DNA of 64,000 nucleotides from an uncultured Spirochaetaceae bacterium (GTDB lineage: Bacteria > Spirochaetota > Spirochaetia > Sphaerochaetales > Sphaerochaetaceae), in contig CALXMP010000002.1 in assembly GCA_944389505.1 (NCBI GenBank), positions 1 through 64,000 on the forward strand, in the 5' to 3' direction. Position 1 is the first letter of the stretch; every line of letters starts with the position of its first letter. Of the stretch, positions 36,346 through 45,679 are shown one piece after another. The position numbers and the translations under genes are program-made. A model generated the notes under the pieces. The model saw only the letters and a program-made list of their open reading frames with translations, was not told where the DNA came from and did not search any database.

Positions 36346-36373
36346 CGTTTTCCCTCAATCTTTTTCAAGAAGA

Positions 36374-36395
36374 AAGGGGAGGGAACCCTCCCCTT
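36374..36395 (-). terminator. Intra-operon hairpin between binding protein and ATPase
   Basis: AAGGGGAGGG (36374-36383) pairs with CCCTCCCCTT (36386-36395); on the minus strand it is followed by TTCTTCTTG. It probably ends or trims most transcripts after the binding protein gene, so that protein is made in excess over ATPase and permeases. Confidence 0.65.
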
Positions 36396-36425
36396 GATCT
36401 AGCTAGGGACTCTGCACCCCTAAGG

Positions 36426-37625
36426 TCAGATCTGTGTGAAGCACCACTCAGGAATCTCCACGTCAGCATTGCCCATGTAGAATCCAGGCTCGCCCATGAT
36501 ATAGGTATCCTGGTAGACAAGGATGAAGTTAGGATATGTCTCGAGAGTAGTTGCATTCGTGTAGTAGGAACCGTTCCACTGAGCGCCAGGTGTGTACTTT
36601 GTGAAGTTCTTGCTGACGTTCCTGATGGAATGGATATCATACTCCTCACCAGCCATCTGAGCCTGTACAGCCTCGATAGCGAGAGAGCCAAGACCTGCTG
36701 TTGTTGTGTAGCCGTAGCTGTATGCCCATGTTCCGAAGCGTCCTGCACCGCCCTGCTCGCATACTGCCTGCTCAACCTTTGCGAGGATTGCAGGGAAGTC
36801 ACCAGCCTCTGCGGAGAGGTCGATTCCGAGAGCTCCAGGATAGCCCATGAGAGGTGACGGGAGGTCAGCCTCGATGAAGTATCCACCATAAGCAAGGAGC
36901 TGCTTGAGAAGTGGCTCTGTGTGTGCATCGTTCGTACAGAAGAATGCTGTGTTCTCGCCGTACTGCTCAATCCAGGATGGTGTCTGCTCGAGGATGTACT
37001 GCTGTGCACCAGCGATACCAACGTCGGATGTCGGGTCCGGAGCGGATACTGTTGCGAGGGTCATGCCGAGCTCATCACATGTTCTCTGCATGATTGCAAG
37101 CCTTCTCTGCATCTTCTCCATTGAGAGATGGCGTGGGAAGGAGATGTGCACGAATGTATCGCATCCGAGCTCGTGAGCTGTCCTGATCATCAGGTATCCA
37201 CGTGCTACGAAGTCGTTGGATGTTGCGAGATCAGCGGCGCCTGCGATGAGGTACGGCTCCTCATGAGCCTCACCTGCGAAGCAGAGGATGTCAGGTCTGA
37301 CTTCCTTGATCTGGCGGAAAGCCTCCGCAGTTCCAGGAACAGCCTGATTGACGATGACTGCCTTCATGAGAGGATCATCTGCGAGACCGCGGATAACGGA
37401 GATTGTTGTCTCCTGCTCCTCCATGAAGTTGTCAGGATATGTCATGTGCTGGATAATACCGCCATCTGCTACTGCACCATATTCCGCGATGAGAGCCTCA
37501 GCTCCGCGGAGATCGTCCTCGGACTGTGATACAGTACCGGTTACGATACCGATGTGGAAGTCAGCTGCGAAAGCTGCTGCAGACAGGGTAACGAGTACGA
37601 GAAGAACTGAAATAATTCTTTTCAT
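36426..37625 (-). CDS. DUF3798-type periplasmic binding protein
   Basis: The 399 residues start with a signal peptide (MKRIISVLLVLVTLSAAAFA). The mature part begins FHIGIVTGTVSQSEDD and contains MTYPDNFMEEQETT, VIVNQAVPGTAEAF, FVHISFPRHLSMEKMQRR and FFCTNDAHTEPLL, the pattern I know from DUF3798, a periplasmic-binding-protein fold. No lipobox is present, so the protein is periplasmic. The ligand of the family is not established. Gene order binding protein, ATPase, permease, permease, accessory protein supports a complete importer. AAGGGAGA precedes the ATG. Confidence 0.82.
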   Translation of the reverse strand: MKRIISVLLVLVTLSAAAFAADFHIGIVTGTVSQSEDDLRGAEALIAEYGAVADGGIIQHMTYPDNFMEEQETTISVIRGLADDPLMKAVIVNQAVPGTAEAFRQIKEVRPDILCFAGEAHEEPYLIAGAADLATSNDFVARGYLMIRTAHELGCDTFVHISFPRHLSMEKMQRRLAIMQRTCDELGMTLATVSAPDPTSDVGIAGAQQYILEQTPSWIEQYGENTAFFCTNDAHTEPLLKQLLAYGGYFIEADLPSPLMGYPGALGIDLSAEAGDFPAILAKVEQAVCEQGGAGRFGTWAYSYGYTTTAGLGSLAIEAVQAQMAGEEYDIHSIRNVSKNFTKYTPGAQWNGSYYTNATTLETYPNFILVYQDTYIMGEPGFYMGNADVEIPEWCFTQI

Positions 37626-37948
37626 ATTTATCTCCCTTGTGTGTATTGATTATGTCTACCATATCATTGTTTGACTTATTCTGGCAAGCAGGATGCACAA
37701 TAGTGCATTAATATGCGAATAACATGCAAATCTGCGGATTCATGCTTCCTTCCATTACAATTGGATAGAAATAGAATGGGTGAATTGAGGTAATCCATTA
37801 TGATTCGGCTCTGAATGCAGGAATCGTATTATGGATTACATGCCGTTAGTATATCCGGATTCTACTGTGATACGTATTCATTATGAAATATATGACGTGA
37901 TATACCTATGATTTCCGTTTTACGCTATAATCGCCTTGGAGGCTTTAT
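37626..37948. promoter_or_regulatory. Divergent intergenic region, transporter / superoxide reductase
   Basis: Contains ATGCAC/GTGCAT (37693-37708, 4-base loop) just upstream of a possible minus-strand -35 TTGCCA (37682-37687). A long stem follows: GTAATCCAT and TATGATTC at 37790-37806 pairing with GAATCGTA and ATGGATTAC at 37821-37839 (two-base bulge). A TTCATTATGAA palindrome lies at 37877-37887, and a consensus TATAAT at 37926-37931 serves the superoxide reductase gene. The -35 for that gene is not clear. Confidence 0.5.
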
Positions 37949-38320
37949 ATGGCATTTACGGTTTACAGATGCGCAGCCTGCGGTGAGATGGTCATGGTCC
38001 TGGAGAAGGGCACATGCGTTCCACGCTGCTGCGGCAAGGAGATGGTTGAGCTTACGGCCAATACAACGGACGGGGCAAAGGAGAAGCACGTTCCCGCTAT
38101 CGAGGCAAAGGACGGGAAGCTTTTCGTGAAGGTCGGATCTGTAGAGCATCCTATGACTGAGGAGCACAGTATCAGATTCATCGCTCTCGAGAGAAAGGAT
38201 GGCGTAGAGGTGAAGTACCTCAAGCCTGGCGATAAGCCGGAGGCTGTGTTCTCTTCCGATGGCGCGGTTGCGGTATATGAGTACTGCAATCTCCACGGAC
38301 TCTGGAAGGCAGATCTCTGA
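37949..38320 (+). CDS. dfx: Desulfoferrodoxin (two-iron superoxide reductase)
   Basis: Reduces superoxide to peroxide without making oxygen, a defence of anaerobes. The 123 residues include the N-terminal rubredoxin-like centre (RCAACGEM with CCGKEM) and the catalytic iron site ligands: His in EKHVPAIE, two His in VEHPMTEEHSIRFI, and Cys and His in YCNLHGLWKA. GGAGG precedes the ATG. The next gene follows within three bases but starts at GTG and is unrelated. Confidence 0.95.
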   Translation: MAFTVYRCAACGEMVMVLEKGTCVPRCCGKEMVELTANTTDGAKEKHVPAIEAKDGKLFVKVGSVEHPMTEEHSIRFIALERKDGVEVKYLKPGDKPEAVFSSDGAVAVYEYCNLHGLWKADL

Positions 38321-38322
38321 TT

Positions 38323-39012
38323 GTGGTCAGGAAGCGTCTTGCTATAGCGCTCTTGCTGCTTCTTGCTGTCTCATGCAGGAGCACGGAGCCGGTACAGTAT
38401 ACGGAGGACGAGATAAGGAATGCCCTTATGTCGCTTTCCTCCGATATGTTCTCTGAAGTCGATACGGAGAGTCCTGTCGAAGAGGAGAGGATAATCGAGG
38501 CGCTTCCTGCGACTTATTCGGCATATGCGGAATATGTTCCGCTATATAGCTCGATAGCCTCGGACTATGCGGAGAAGATCTCCCAGATCATATCCCCGCT
38601 GCTGCCGCAGCCGATGCACGTCGTACTCGAGACTGCATCTGCTATCGCTGAATCGGGGCTTCCTGCATATATCCACGACGATACATCATTCACCGAAGGC
38701 ATCCGCCAGATGGTATACAGCGATGTCCTGGATATATACAGGAAAGGGCTTTCATCCAGGGATGGAGATCTGAGAGAGGCATTCTCCCAGTCCTATTCGG
38801 AGTTCATGGCTGTCAGGGCCGCATATCTCAATCTCTCATCCGTAGGTCATCCGGTATATATCCCCGAGCCCGGGATGATAGACAGGGAGATGGCTGCTGC
38901 AATACTCGCCGACGCGCTCTTCAATCGTCTCGGTGAGGCTGAGAAGACGCTGAAGAATATGCCTTCAGGGCTGTCTTCCGGCTACTACTATGTCTTCTGG
39001 GGAGGGCGCTGA
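38323..39012 (+). CDS. Hypothetical lipoprotein
   Basis: A 229-residue protein starting at GTG with the signal MVRKRLAIALLLLLAVSC and a loose lipobox (AVSC) of the kind spirochaetes tolerate. The mature part is helical (TEDEIRNALMSLSSDMF, REAFSQSYSEFMAVRAAYLN) and ends GLSSGYYYVFWGGR. I know no family for it. It overlaps the RarA-fusion start by one base and lies three bases after dfx. Confidence 0.62.
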   Translation: MVRKRLAIALLLLLAVSCRSTEPVQYTEDEIRNALMSLSSDMFSEVDTESPVEEERIIEALPATYSAYAEYVPLYSSIASDYAEKISQIISPLLPQPMHVVLETASAIAESGLPAYIHDDTSFTEGIRQMVYSDVLDIYRKGLSSRDGDLREAFSQSYSEFMAVRAAYLNLSSVGHPVYIPEPGMIDREMAAAILADALFNRLGEAEKTLKNMPSGLSSGYYYVFWGGR

Positions 39013-41210
39013 TGGATCTCTTCTCATCCTCTGTATCCCATTCCGAGGAGCCTCTTGCATCCAGAATGAGGCCCCGTACGCTCGATGAGTATGTGGGTCA
39101 GGAGCATATTCTTGGCAAGGGACGCCTCCTGAGGCGTGCTATACAGGCCGACCAGCTCTCCTCCGTCATATTCTATGGACCCCCGGGAACGGGCAAGACG
39201 ACGCTTGCGAGGGTCATAGCCAATACAACCCAGAGCCATTTCTCGACGCTCAATGCCGTGCTTTCAGGTGTGAAGGAGCTAAGGACCGAGATCGAGGATG
39301 CGAAGAACAGGCGTGATCTCTACGGAATGAGGACCATCCTCTTTGTCGATGAGGTCCACCGCTGGAACAAGAGCCAGCAGGATGCGCTTCTTCCCTGGGT
39401 GGAGAACGGAACATTCATTCTTATCGGAGCTACGACGGAGAACCCTTACTTCGAGGTGAATGCAGCCCTTGTGTCCCGTTCCAGGATATTCCAGCTGAAG
39501 AAGCTTACCGATGATGACCTGATGCGTATCGCCCATGATGCCATCACCGATAAGGAAAGAGGATATGGACGCTTTTCGGTGGAATTCGAGGAGGGGGCGC
39601 TTGAGCACCTCGTTTCCGTTGCCGCAGGGGACGCCAGATCGCTATTGAATGCGATAGAGCTTGCTGTCGAGACAACTCCCGATTCCTTTCCGCCTCCTGA
39701 CGGAACGAGGATATATATATCAAAGGATACGGCGGAGGAGTCGATCCAGCGCCGTGCCGTGCTGTATGACAAGGAGGGGGATTACCACTTCGATGTCATC
39801 TCGGCATTCATAAAGTCATTGAGGGGATCGGATCCCGATGCCGCACTGTACTGGCTTGCGAGAATGGTTGCCGCAGGCGAGGATCCTCGCTTTATTTTCC
39901 GCAGGATGATAATCCTTGCCGCGGAGGATGTTGGAATGGCTGATCCCATGGCTGTGCAGGTCGCAGTCGCCGATGCGGAGGCATTTGACAGGATAGGCCT
40001 TCCTGAAGGGCGCTTCCATCTTGCCCATGCAGCGATCTATCTCTCAACATGCCCCAAAAGCAACTCCTCTCTGGGATTCTTCGATGCCCTTTCCGATGTC
40101 GAGAAGGAGAAGGCGGAGGAGGTTCCGAACCATCTCCGCGATCCGAACCGTGACAGCAAGGGATTCGGCCATGGGGAGGGATATATGTATCCCCATTCCT
40201 ACAAGGATCACTGGGTTGCACAGCAGTATCTTCCTACAGGACTTCAGGGAAAGGTTTACTACAAGCCCTCAGATATGGGTTATGAGAGCAGGATACGCGA
40301 CGATGTGATGCTCAGACGCGAGGCACAGCTCGAGGCTGTCACAGAGGATGTGTATAAGGAGAATCTCACATTCTCGCCAGGTGACAAAGCCAGGGAGAAA
40401 TGGGCCGAGAGAGCGATGTCGGGACGCGCAGGCACGCTTCTTTCCCTTACCAAGCGCCTTTATTCCGGCCTCGATATCCTCCGGAGCGACAATGTCCTCG
40501 TGCTCAATGCTTCCCATGGTCTTCTTCTATGGCCTCTTATGAAGAGAAATCCGGAAGGGCTGAGTGCCGCATCGGTCAGGACAGAGAGCGACAGGGAGAT
40601 AATAGCACATTTCTCATCAAGCCTAGAGGAGCTTCTCAGACCGCTTGTGATCGTCTCTGATGCGTTCTCTGTCTTCGATAAGCTTGAGGATGGTCTTATG
40701 TTCCGCGTTATTTCGGGAAGGAATGTGCTTTCAAGGCTTTCTGAGGACAGGGGAATACTGGAGAGAATGAAGGAAAGATTGGCAGATGACGGCATGATCG
40801 CTCTTCTCGAGGTCATACCGCAGCTTTCATCGCGTCTCTCTGCATTCGCTCCTGACAATCTCCGGGAGAAGCTTGAGGAGGCGGAAAAGACCATCTATGC
40901 CAAAGATAATCCGCTTGTATCATGGGGAAAGAAGGAGCTGGAGGAGGCTGTGCTGGCAGTTTTCCCTGAATCGACATTCGAGTACTCGGAGAATACGGAA
41001 ATAAGGCATCTCTATCCGGAGACGCTCCGTGGATTCTACAAAGGAAGCTATCATATCTCAGGTATAGCGGAGGATGAATTCGTGAATGCATTCGGTGACC
41101 GTGAGGTGAAGTGGTCGAATACAGTTGCAATTATCCGTTCAGGATTTGCTGCTGTAAAAGATAATCCATCTGCTGAGGACTGGATGGCTGTTAACGGCAA
41201 AGTCCATTAG
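39012..41210 (+). CDS. rarA: RarA/MgsA-type AAA+ ATPase fused to a methyltransferase-like domain
   Basis: Residues 1 to about 430 are a replication-associated recombination ATPase: [32 protein letters not shown] (Walker A), [15 protein letters not shown] (Walker B), [13 protein letters not shown] (sensor 1), and the C-terminal tetramer domain with YMYPHSY and QQYLP. Normal RarA ends there. Here about 300 further residues follow, with [15 protein letters not shown] near 500 in the place of a SAM-binding motif I and [12 protein letters not shown] later, resembling the methyltransferase-like extension known from some cyanobacterial and spirochaetal RarA. The glycine pattern is weak, so activity is doubtful. 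Confidence 0.82.
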   Translation: MDLFSSSVSHSEEPLASRMRPRTLDEYVGQEHILGKGRLLRRAIQADQLSSVIFYGPPGTGKTTLARVIANTTQSHFSTLNAVLSGVKELRTEIEDAKNRRDLYGMRTILFVDEVHRWNKSQQDALLPWVENGTFILIGATTENPYFEVNAALVSRSRIFQLKKLTDDDLMRIAHDAITDKERGYGRFSVEFEEGALEHLVSVAAGDARSLLNAIELAVETTPDSFPPPDGTRIYISKDTAEESIQRRAVLYDKEGDYHFDVISAFIKSLRGSDPDAALYWLARMVAAGEDPRFIFRRMIILAAEDVGMADPMAVQVAVADAEAFDRIGLPEGRFHLAHAAIYLSTCPKSNSSLGFFDALSDVEKEKAEEVPNHLRDPNRDSKGFGHGEGYMYPHSYKDHWVAQQYLPTGLQGKVYYKPSDMGYESRIRDDVMLRREAQLEAVTEDVYKENLTFSPGDKAREKWAERAMSGRAGTLLSLTKRLYSGLDILRSDNVLVLNASHGLLLWPLMKRNPEGLSAASVRTESDREIIAHFSSSLEELLRPLVIVSDAFSVFDKLEDGLMFRVISGRNVLSRLSEDRGILERMKERLADDGMIALLEVIPQLSSRLSAFAPDNLREKLEEAEKTIYAKDNPLVSWGKKELEEAVLAVFPESTFEYSENTEIRHLYPETLRGFYKGSYHISGIAEDEFVNAFGDREVKWSNTVAIIRSGFAAVKDNPSAEDWMAVNGKVH

Positions 41211-41764
41211 CGGCGTTTGCGTCTGACCATTCCTATTCCTGAAGCCCTGAATGCCATCTCTATCGAGAAGCTTGCCATCTTCTCCACTGGACAGCTGCAT
41301 CCGCTGTTTATCCAGTCTCGGACAATGCCCACGATGCCATTGATGCAGAATACATAGCTCATCCTCGCAAGATCCTCATCATCGAAAGGGGTGAATTCAT
41401 CGTACCTGTCCATTATGACTTTGATGAGCCTCTCTCCGAAGGAGTTGTCCACTCCGTCAGTCATAAGCACCTTCACGATATCCTTATTCTCCTTCACATA
41501 GCTCATGAATGCCGTGAATGTCTTCGCGATATCATCAGGGGAGGAGGATGAGAATACGGGCAGGTGTGACAGAAGCTCTTCCTCCATCTCGTCGATGAGG
41601 TCCCGCTGGCATGTGTAATGGGCATAGAAAGTGCTCCGGTTGACTCCGGCTTTTTCTGCGATCATGCGTATGGAGATGCTGTCCATCGGCTCTGTCAGCA
41701 GCAGCTCAGTGAGTGCCTTCCTGAGCTTCTCCTTCGTGTCAGCGATGCGTCTGTCATTTGTCAC
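41207..41764 (-). CDS. TetR/AcrR-family regulator
   Basis: The 185 residues have an N-terminal helix-turn-helix (ISIRMIAEKAGVNRSTFYAHY) and a helical ligand domain ending in [16 protein letters not shown]. The start is GTG at 41764. There is no ribosome-binding site, but TTGACA, a 17-base spacer and TAGCAT end six bases before the GTG, so a leaderless message is likely. It is divergent from guanine deaminase and may control it; the ligand is unknown. Its 3' end overlaps the RarA-fusion gene by four bases. Confidence 0.85.
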   Translation of the reverse strand: MTNDRRIADTKEKLRKALTELLLTEPMDSISIRMIAEKAGVNRSTFYAHYTCQRDLIDEMEEELLSHLPVFSSSSPDDIAKTFTAFMSYVKENKDIVKVLMTDGVDNSFGERLIKVIMDRYDEFTPFDDEDLARMSYVFCINGIVGIVRDWINSGCSCPVEKMASFSIEMAFRASGIGMVRRKRR

Positions 41765-41852
41765 AAGTGAATGCTAGCTGAGCCATTTCCCTCTGTCAAT
41801 GTCGGTGGTATGCATCACCAGTATATGGTAAAATCATAAAGGAGGCTTTTCT
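41765..41852. promoter_or_regulatory. tetR-guaD divergent promoter region
   Basis: Minus strand: TTGACA (reverse complement at 41794-41799), 17-base spacer, TAGCAT (41771-41776). Plus strand: TAAAAT at 41829-41834 with a poor -35, then AAAGGAGG before guaD. GGTG at 41804-41807 and CACC at 41816-41819 form a short dyad between the two promoters, a possible TetR operator. Confidence 0.5.
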
Positions 41853-43106
41853 ATGTATGCGCTTAAGGGAAATCTCATATGGACGGAGGAGTCTGGATGC
41901 TTCAGAGTGCTTGAGAATGGATACCTTCTCATCAATGATGGCTGTATAGCCGCTGTCTCTTCTGAACCTTTCGCCGGAGTCAGGACGGAGGATTTCGGCT
42001 CTCGCCTGATAATCCCCGGACTCTATGACCTCCATATCCATGCTCCGCAGTATATGTTCGCAGGACTATTTATGGATGATGAGCTCCTTGTCTGGCTCGA
42101 TAAGCACACATTTCCTTTGGAGGCAAGGTTTTCTGATATCATATTTGCGGAAAAGGCATATAGAGCTTTCGTCAATGACTTGAAATATAGTTTTACTGCA
42201 AGAGCTTCCGTTTTCGGTACGATACATAAGGATTCAACATTATTCCTTATGTCTCTCATGGAGGAGGCAGGACTTCATGGGTATGTTGGAAAAGTATCGA
42301 TGGACCGCAATTCGCCTGACAGCCTCAGGGAGACTACAGCGGATGCTATCGAGGATGAGCTTGGATTCCTTGATAAAGCCCCTGAATACAGGAATGTGAA
42401 GCCAATTGTCACTCCACGCTTCATACCTTCATGCACAGGTGAGCTTCTGCTAGCTCTCGGCAAGGTTGCGAAAGAGCGGGATCTTCCTGTGCAGACCCAT
42501 CTCGATGAGAACCCAGGGGAGATTGAATGGGTGAAGGAGCTTCTGCCCGATAGCAAGAGCTATGCGGAGGCATATGAGAGCTTCGGGCTTCTTGATACGA
42601 AGACCATCATGGCCCACTCTGTCTGGATTACGGAGGAGGAGATGGATATCCTCCAGTCCCATGGAGCCTATATAGCGCATTCCCCGTCATCGAACATGAA
42701 TCTCTCATCTGGGATAGCACCTGTCCGACGCTTCATGGATAGAGGGATAAACACAGGCCTTGCCACCGATACAGCAGGAGGATCATCGCTTTCGATGTTC
42801 AGGATGATCACCGATGCTATAACTTCCTCAAAGCTCAGATGGAGGCTTGTGGATAATTCACTTGCTCCTCTGAAATTCTCCGAAGCATTCTATCTTGCAT
42901 CGAAAGGAGGAGGCTCTTTCTTCGGTAAGGCCGGATCCTTCGAGGAGGGCTATGCTGCTGATATCCTCGTCCTCGATGATGTATCCAGCGAGATGACAGT
43001 CCTCGCTCCAGAGCTCTCTCTTCCAGAGAAGCTTGAGTTCTATGCATACCGTGCCCCTGACAGAAGACCGGTAGCGAAATACGTTGCGGGAAAGAGGATT
43101 GTGTGA
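41853..43106 (+). CDS. guaD: Guanine deaminase
   Basis: Zinc amidohydrolase converting guanine to xanthine. The 417 residues show PGLYDLHIHAPQ (metal His pair), VTPRFIPSCTGELL, QTHLDENPGEIEWVKELLPD, MAHSVWITEEE and ATDTAGGSSLSMFRM (metal Asp), all typical of GuaD. The end overlaps the hydE start (TGATG), so the two are probably co-translated despite unrelated roles. Confidence 0.92.
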   Translation: MYALKGNLIWTEESGCFRVLENGYLLINDGCIAAVSSEPFAGVRTEDFGSRLIIPGLYDLHIHAPQYMFAGLFMDDELLVWLDKHTFPLEARFSDIIFAEKAYRAFVNDLKYSFTARASVFGTIHKDSTLFLMSLMEEAGLHGYVGKVSMDRNSPDSLRETTADAIEDELGFLDKAPEYRNVKPIVTPRFIPSCTGELLLALGKVAKERDLPVQTHLDENPGEIEWVKELLPDSKSYAEAYESFGLLDTKTIMAHSVWITEEEMDILQSHGAYIAHSPSSNMNLSSGIAPVRRFMDRGINTGLATDTAGGSSLSMFRMITDAITSSKLRWRLVDNSLAPLKFSEAFYLASKGGGSFFGKAGSFEEGYAADILVLDDVSSEMTVLAPELSLPEKLEFYAYRAPDRRPVAKYVAGKRIV

Positions 43107-44140
43107 TGGATATCATTGAGCGCATTGCTTCAGGGAAAGCACTCTCCGTGAAGGAGTGGATACAGGCTATTGACTGTGATGATCCGGGATACGCGGAGGA
43201 GCTGAAGGCAGCTGCTTCCTATACCCGTGACAGGATCTATGGCAAGAAGGTATTCGCAAGAGGGCTTATTGAGTTCACATCATACTGCAGGAATGACTGC
43301 TATTACTGTGGACTTAGGAGGAGCAACAAGAATGCACTCCGCTACAGGCTATCCTATGATTGCATAATGGATACGGCAGAGGCGGGGTACAGGGCAGGAT
43401 TCCGTACATTCGTCCTTCAGGGCGGCGAGGACAGCTATTTCACCGATGAGCGGCTTATCATGATAGTGCGTGGAATTAAGGAACGCTATCCCGATGCCGC
43501 AGTTACGCTCAGCGTTGGAGAGAGAAGCTTTGAGAGCTATAAAGCGCTTAAGGAGGCTGGTGCTGACAGGTATCTCCTGCGCCATGAGACTGCTGACGAC
43601 GTTCATTACAGAAAGCTTCATCCTGATGATATGAGCCAGGAGAACAGGATAAGATGCCTGTATGATCTGAAGGAGCTGGGGTATCAGACGGGGGCTGGGA
43701 TGATGGTCGGATCACCGGGATCATCATCCAGAACTCTTGCTGAGGATATGGTATTTCTCTCATCCCTCAAGCCCGAGATGGTCGGAATCGGTCCATTCAT
43801 TCCCCATAGCGCAACTCCTTTCAGAGATGAGAAACGCGGCAGTGTGGATCTGACATTAAGGATGGTTTCTCTTGTTCGTCTTGCGCTTCCTCATGCGATG
43901 ATCCCTTCAACTACAGCACTTGCGACAGCGTCCTCAGATGGCCAGCTCCAGGGAATCCTCCATGGTGCGAATGTAATCATGCCTGACATAACACCGCAGT
44001 CAGAGCGCAGCAAGTACATGATCTACGATGGCAAGAAGATTACAGGAGATGAGGCGGGGGAGAACCTCCGCCAGATAGCTGAAGGTATGGAATCGATAGG
44101 CTATGAACTCTCGATGGAGCGTGGTGATTACATTCCCTGA
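43106..44140 (+). CDS. hydE: [FeFe] hydrogenase maturase HydE
   Basis: Radical SAM enzyme that helps build the diiron subcluster of [FeFe] hydrogenase. The 344 residues contain TSYCRNDCYYCGLR (CxxxCxxC) near residue 65, LQGGEDSYFTDE and a C-terminal barrel with GIGPFIPHSATPF. BioB is excluded by overall pattern; PylB is a relative but no pyl genes are here. hydG and hydF lie 3.5 kb downstream, separated by an unrelated insertion. A GTG one codon earlier exists. Confidence 0.9.
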   Translation: MDIIERIASGKALSVKEWIQAIDCDDPGYAEELKAAASYTRDRIYGKKVFARGLIEFTSYCRNDCYYCGLRRSNKNALRYRLSYDCIMDTAEAGYRAGFRTFVLQGGEDSYFTDERLIMIVRGIKERYPDAAVTLSVGERSFESYKALKEAGADRYLLRHETADDVHYRKLHPDDMSQENRIRCLYDLKELGYQTGAGMMVGSPGSSSRTLAEDMVFLSSLKPEMVGIGPFIPHSATPFRDEKRGSVDLTLRMVSLVRLALPHAMIPSTTALATASSDGQLQGILHGANVIMPDITPQSERSKYMIYDGKKITGDEAGENLRQIAEGMESIGYELSMERGDYIP

Positions 44141-44187
44141 GCCAATTCCTTCAGCCTCCTTATTTCGCTGCGAAATGCGATTTATGT

Positions 44188-44215
44188 TTGTTCGTAGCGA
44201 TTTTTGTGTTATTAT
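44188..44215 (+). promoter_or_regulatory. Promoter of the DUF234 ATPase gene
   Basis: TTGTTC (44188-44193), 16-base spacer, TATTAT (44210-44215), seven bases before the ATG. A 15-base palindrome, ATTTCGC T GCGAAAT (44162-44176), and two more GCGATTT copies (44177, 44197) lie upstream and could bind a regulator. Confidence 0.45.
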
Positions 44216-44222
44216 CTTAATT

Positions 44223-45659
44223 ATGGTTGGACGCAGGAAAGAGATTCAGGAACTCAAAGATCTGTATTCGAGCGGTAATGCTGAATTTGTTGCTATATAT
44301 GGAAGACGAAGGGTTGGTAAGACTTATCTGGTTGATCAGACGTTTGAAGGCCATATTACGTTTCGTCATACGGGATTGTCTCCAATCGAAAACAGGAAGG
44401 CTGATGATGGGTTTTTAGCGCAGCAATTGAGATCCTTTTATGAATCTATGCTCAGGCAGGGTATGGCACCGGATCATTGTCCAAAAGATTGGATGGAGGC
44501 TTTCTTCATGCTATCTATGGCATTGCAGAAAATCGATGATGGCTCTCGCCAGCTTGTATTCCTGGATGAACTGCCCTGGATGGATACACCACGTTCTTTT
44601 TTTATTACGGCGCTTGAAAGTTTTTGGAATGGATGGGCGTGCCATAGATCTAATTTCATGCTGGTTGTATGTGGCAGTGCCAATTCATGGATCATGGATA
44701 AGCTCGTCAATAATCATGGCGGACTGTATGGGAGACTTACATATCAGATCAAGCTTTCTCCATTCACACTTGGCGAGTGCGAGGAATTCTACAGATCCAG
44801 GAATGTTGACTTATCGCGTTATGATATAGCCCAGAGTTACATGATCCTGGGTGGTATCCCGTATTACATGGAGTATATGAAACGGCATCTGAGTCTTGCT
44901 CAGAACATTGATAACATGTTCTTCTCGAAAGGAGCTCAGCTCAGAGATGAATTCAATAGGCTTTTCGCATCTGTTTTTGACAGCCCGGAAAGAGTAAAGG
45001 ATGTGGTTGTTTTCCTTAGCAGGAAGAGTGCAGGCTATACACGTGATGAGATTTCTGATTACCTCGGAATAAGCAATGGGAGTACGCTTTCTGCTATCCT
45101 ATCGGCACTGGTTGCAAGTGATTTTGTGATAAAATATGTCCCATTCGGATTTTCAAAGAGAAAAGTTCATTACAAGCTGGTTGATCCATTCTGCCTCTTT
45201 TATCTGATGTTTGTGGAAGGGCAGGACTCTCTGATCGAAGGATTCTGGCTTCAGAACCTAGCTTCGCAGAATATTGTTGTATGGAAAGGGCTTGCCTTTG
45301 AGAATGTCTGCTTTAATCACATTCCGCAGATAAAGAAGGCCCTTGGAATCAGTGGTGTTAAGACAATGCAGTCTGCATGGTCTAAACGTGATGATGATAA
45401 GGAAGGTACTCAGATTGATCTCTTGATCAGCAGAGCCGATAACATCGTAAACCTGTGCGAAATCAAATTCTATAATGATCTGTTTTCCGTTGATGGTGAT
45501 TACTACCGCGTAATGATGCATCGCCAGACACTGCTTGAACCCTATCTGAAGCGAGGAATGGGAATTCATAATACGTTAATCACCACATTCGGCCTTAATA
45601 GTGGCAAATATAGCGGAGTATTTACAAACGTCGTAACATTGGATGCGCTTTTCGAGTAA
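44223..45659 (+). CDS. DUF234-type AAA ATPase
   Basis: The 478 residues belong to the COG1672/ATPase_2 group: Walker A GRRRVGKT (27-34), Walker B LVFLDELPW (111-119), GGLYGRLTYQIKLSPFT, a winged-helix part near 300 (YTRDEISDYLGISNGSTLSAIL) and the C-terminal DUF234 domain with WKGLAFENVCFNHI and QIDLLISRADNIVNLCEIKFY, a pattern like restriction-type nucleases. Function is not established; such genes are often strain-specific. The upstream 40 residues of the longer frame were dropped. It is more AT-rich than its neighbours and has no ribosome-binding site. Confidence 0.8.
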   Translation: MVGRRKEIQELKDLYSSGNAEFVAIYGRRRVGKTYLVDQTFEGHITFRHTGLSPIENRKADDGFLAQQLRSFYESMLRQGMAPDHCPKDWMEAFFMLSMALQKIDDGSRQLVFLDELPWMDTPRSFFITALESFWNGWACHRSNFMLVVCGSANSWIMDKLVNNHGGLYGRLTYQIKLSPFTLGECEEFYRSRNVDLSRYDIAQSYMILGGIPYYMEYMKRHLSLAQNIDNMFFSKGAQLRDEFNRLFASVFDSPERVKDVVVFLSRKSAGYTRDEISDYLGISNGSTLSAILSALVASDFVIKYVPFGFSKRKVHYKLVDPFCLFYLMFVEGQDSLIEGFWLQNLASQNIVVWKGLAFENVCFNHIPQIKKALGISGVKTMQSAWSKRDDDKEGTQIDLLISRADNIVNLCEIKFYNDLFSVDGDYYRVMMHRQTLLEPYLKRGMGIHNTLITTFGLNSGKYSGVFTNVVTLDALFE

Positions 45660-45679
45660 ATGCATATTGCAGCAGCCAA

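Noticed and set aside
37877-37887. TTCATTATGAA as a PerR-type box for superoxide reductase
   Set aside because: It matches the PerR pattern poorly and lies about 40 bases upstream of the -10, too far for simple repression.
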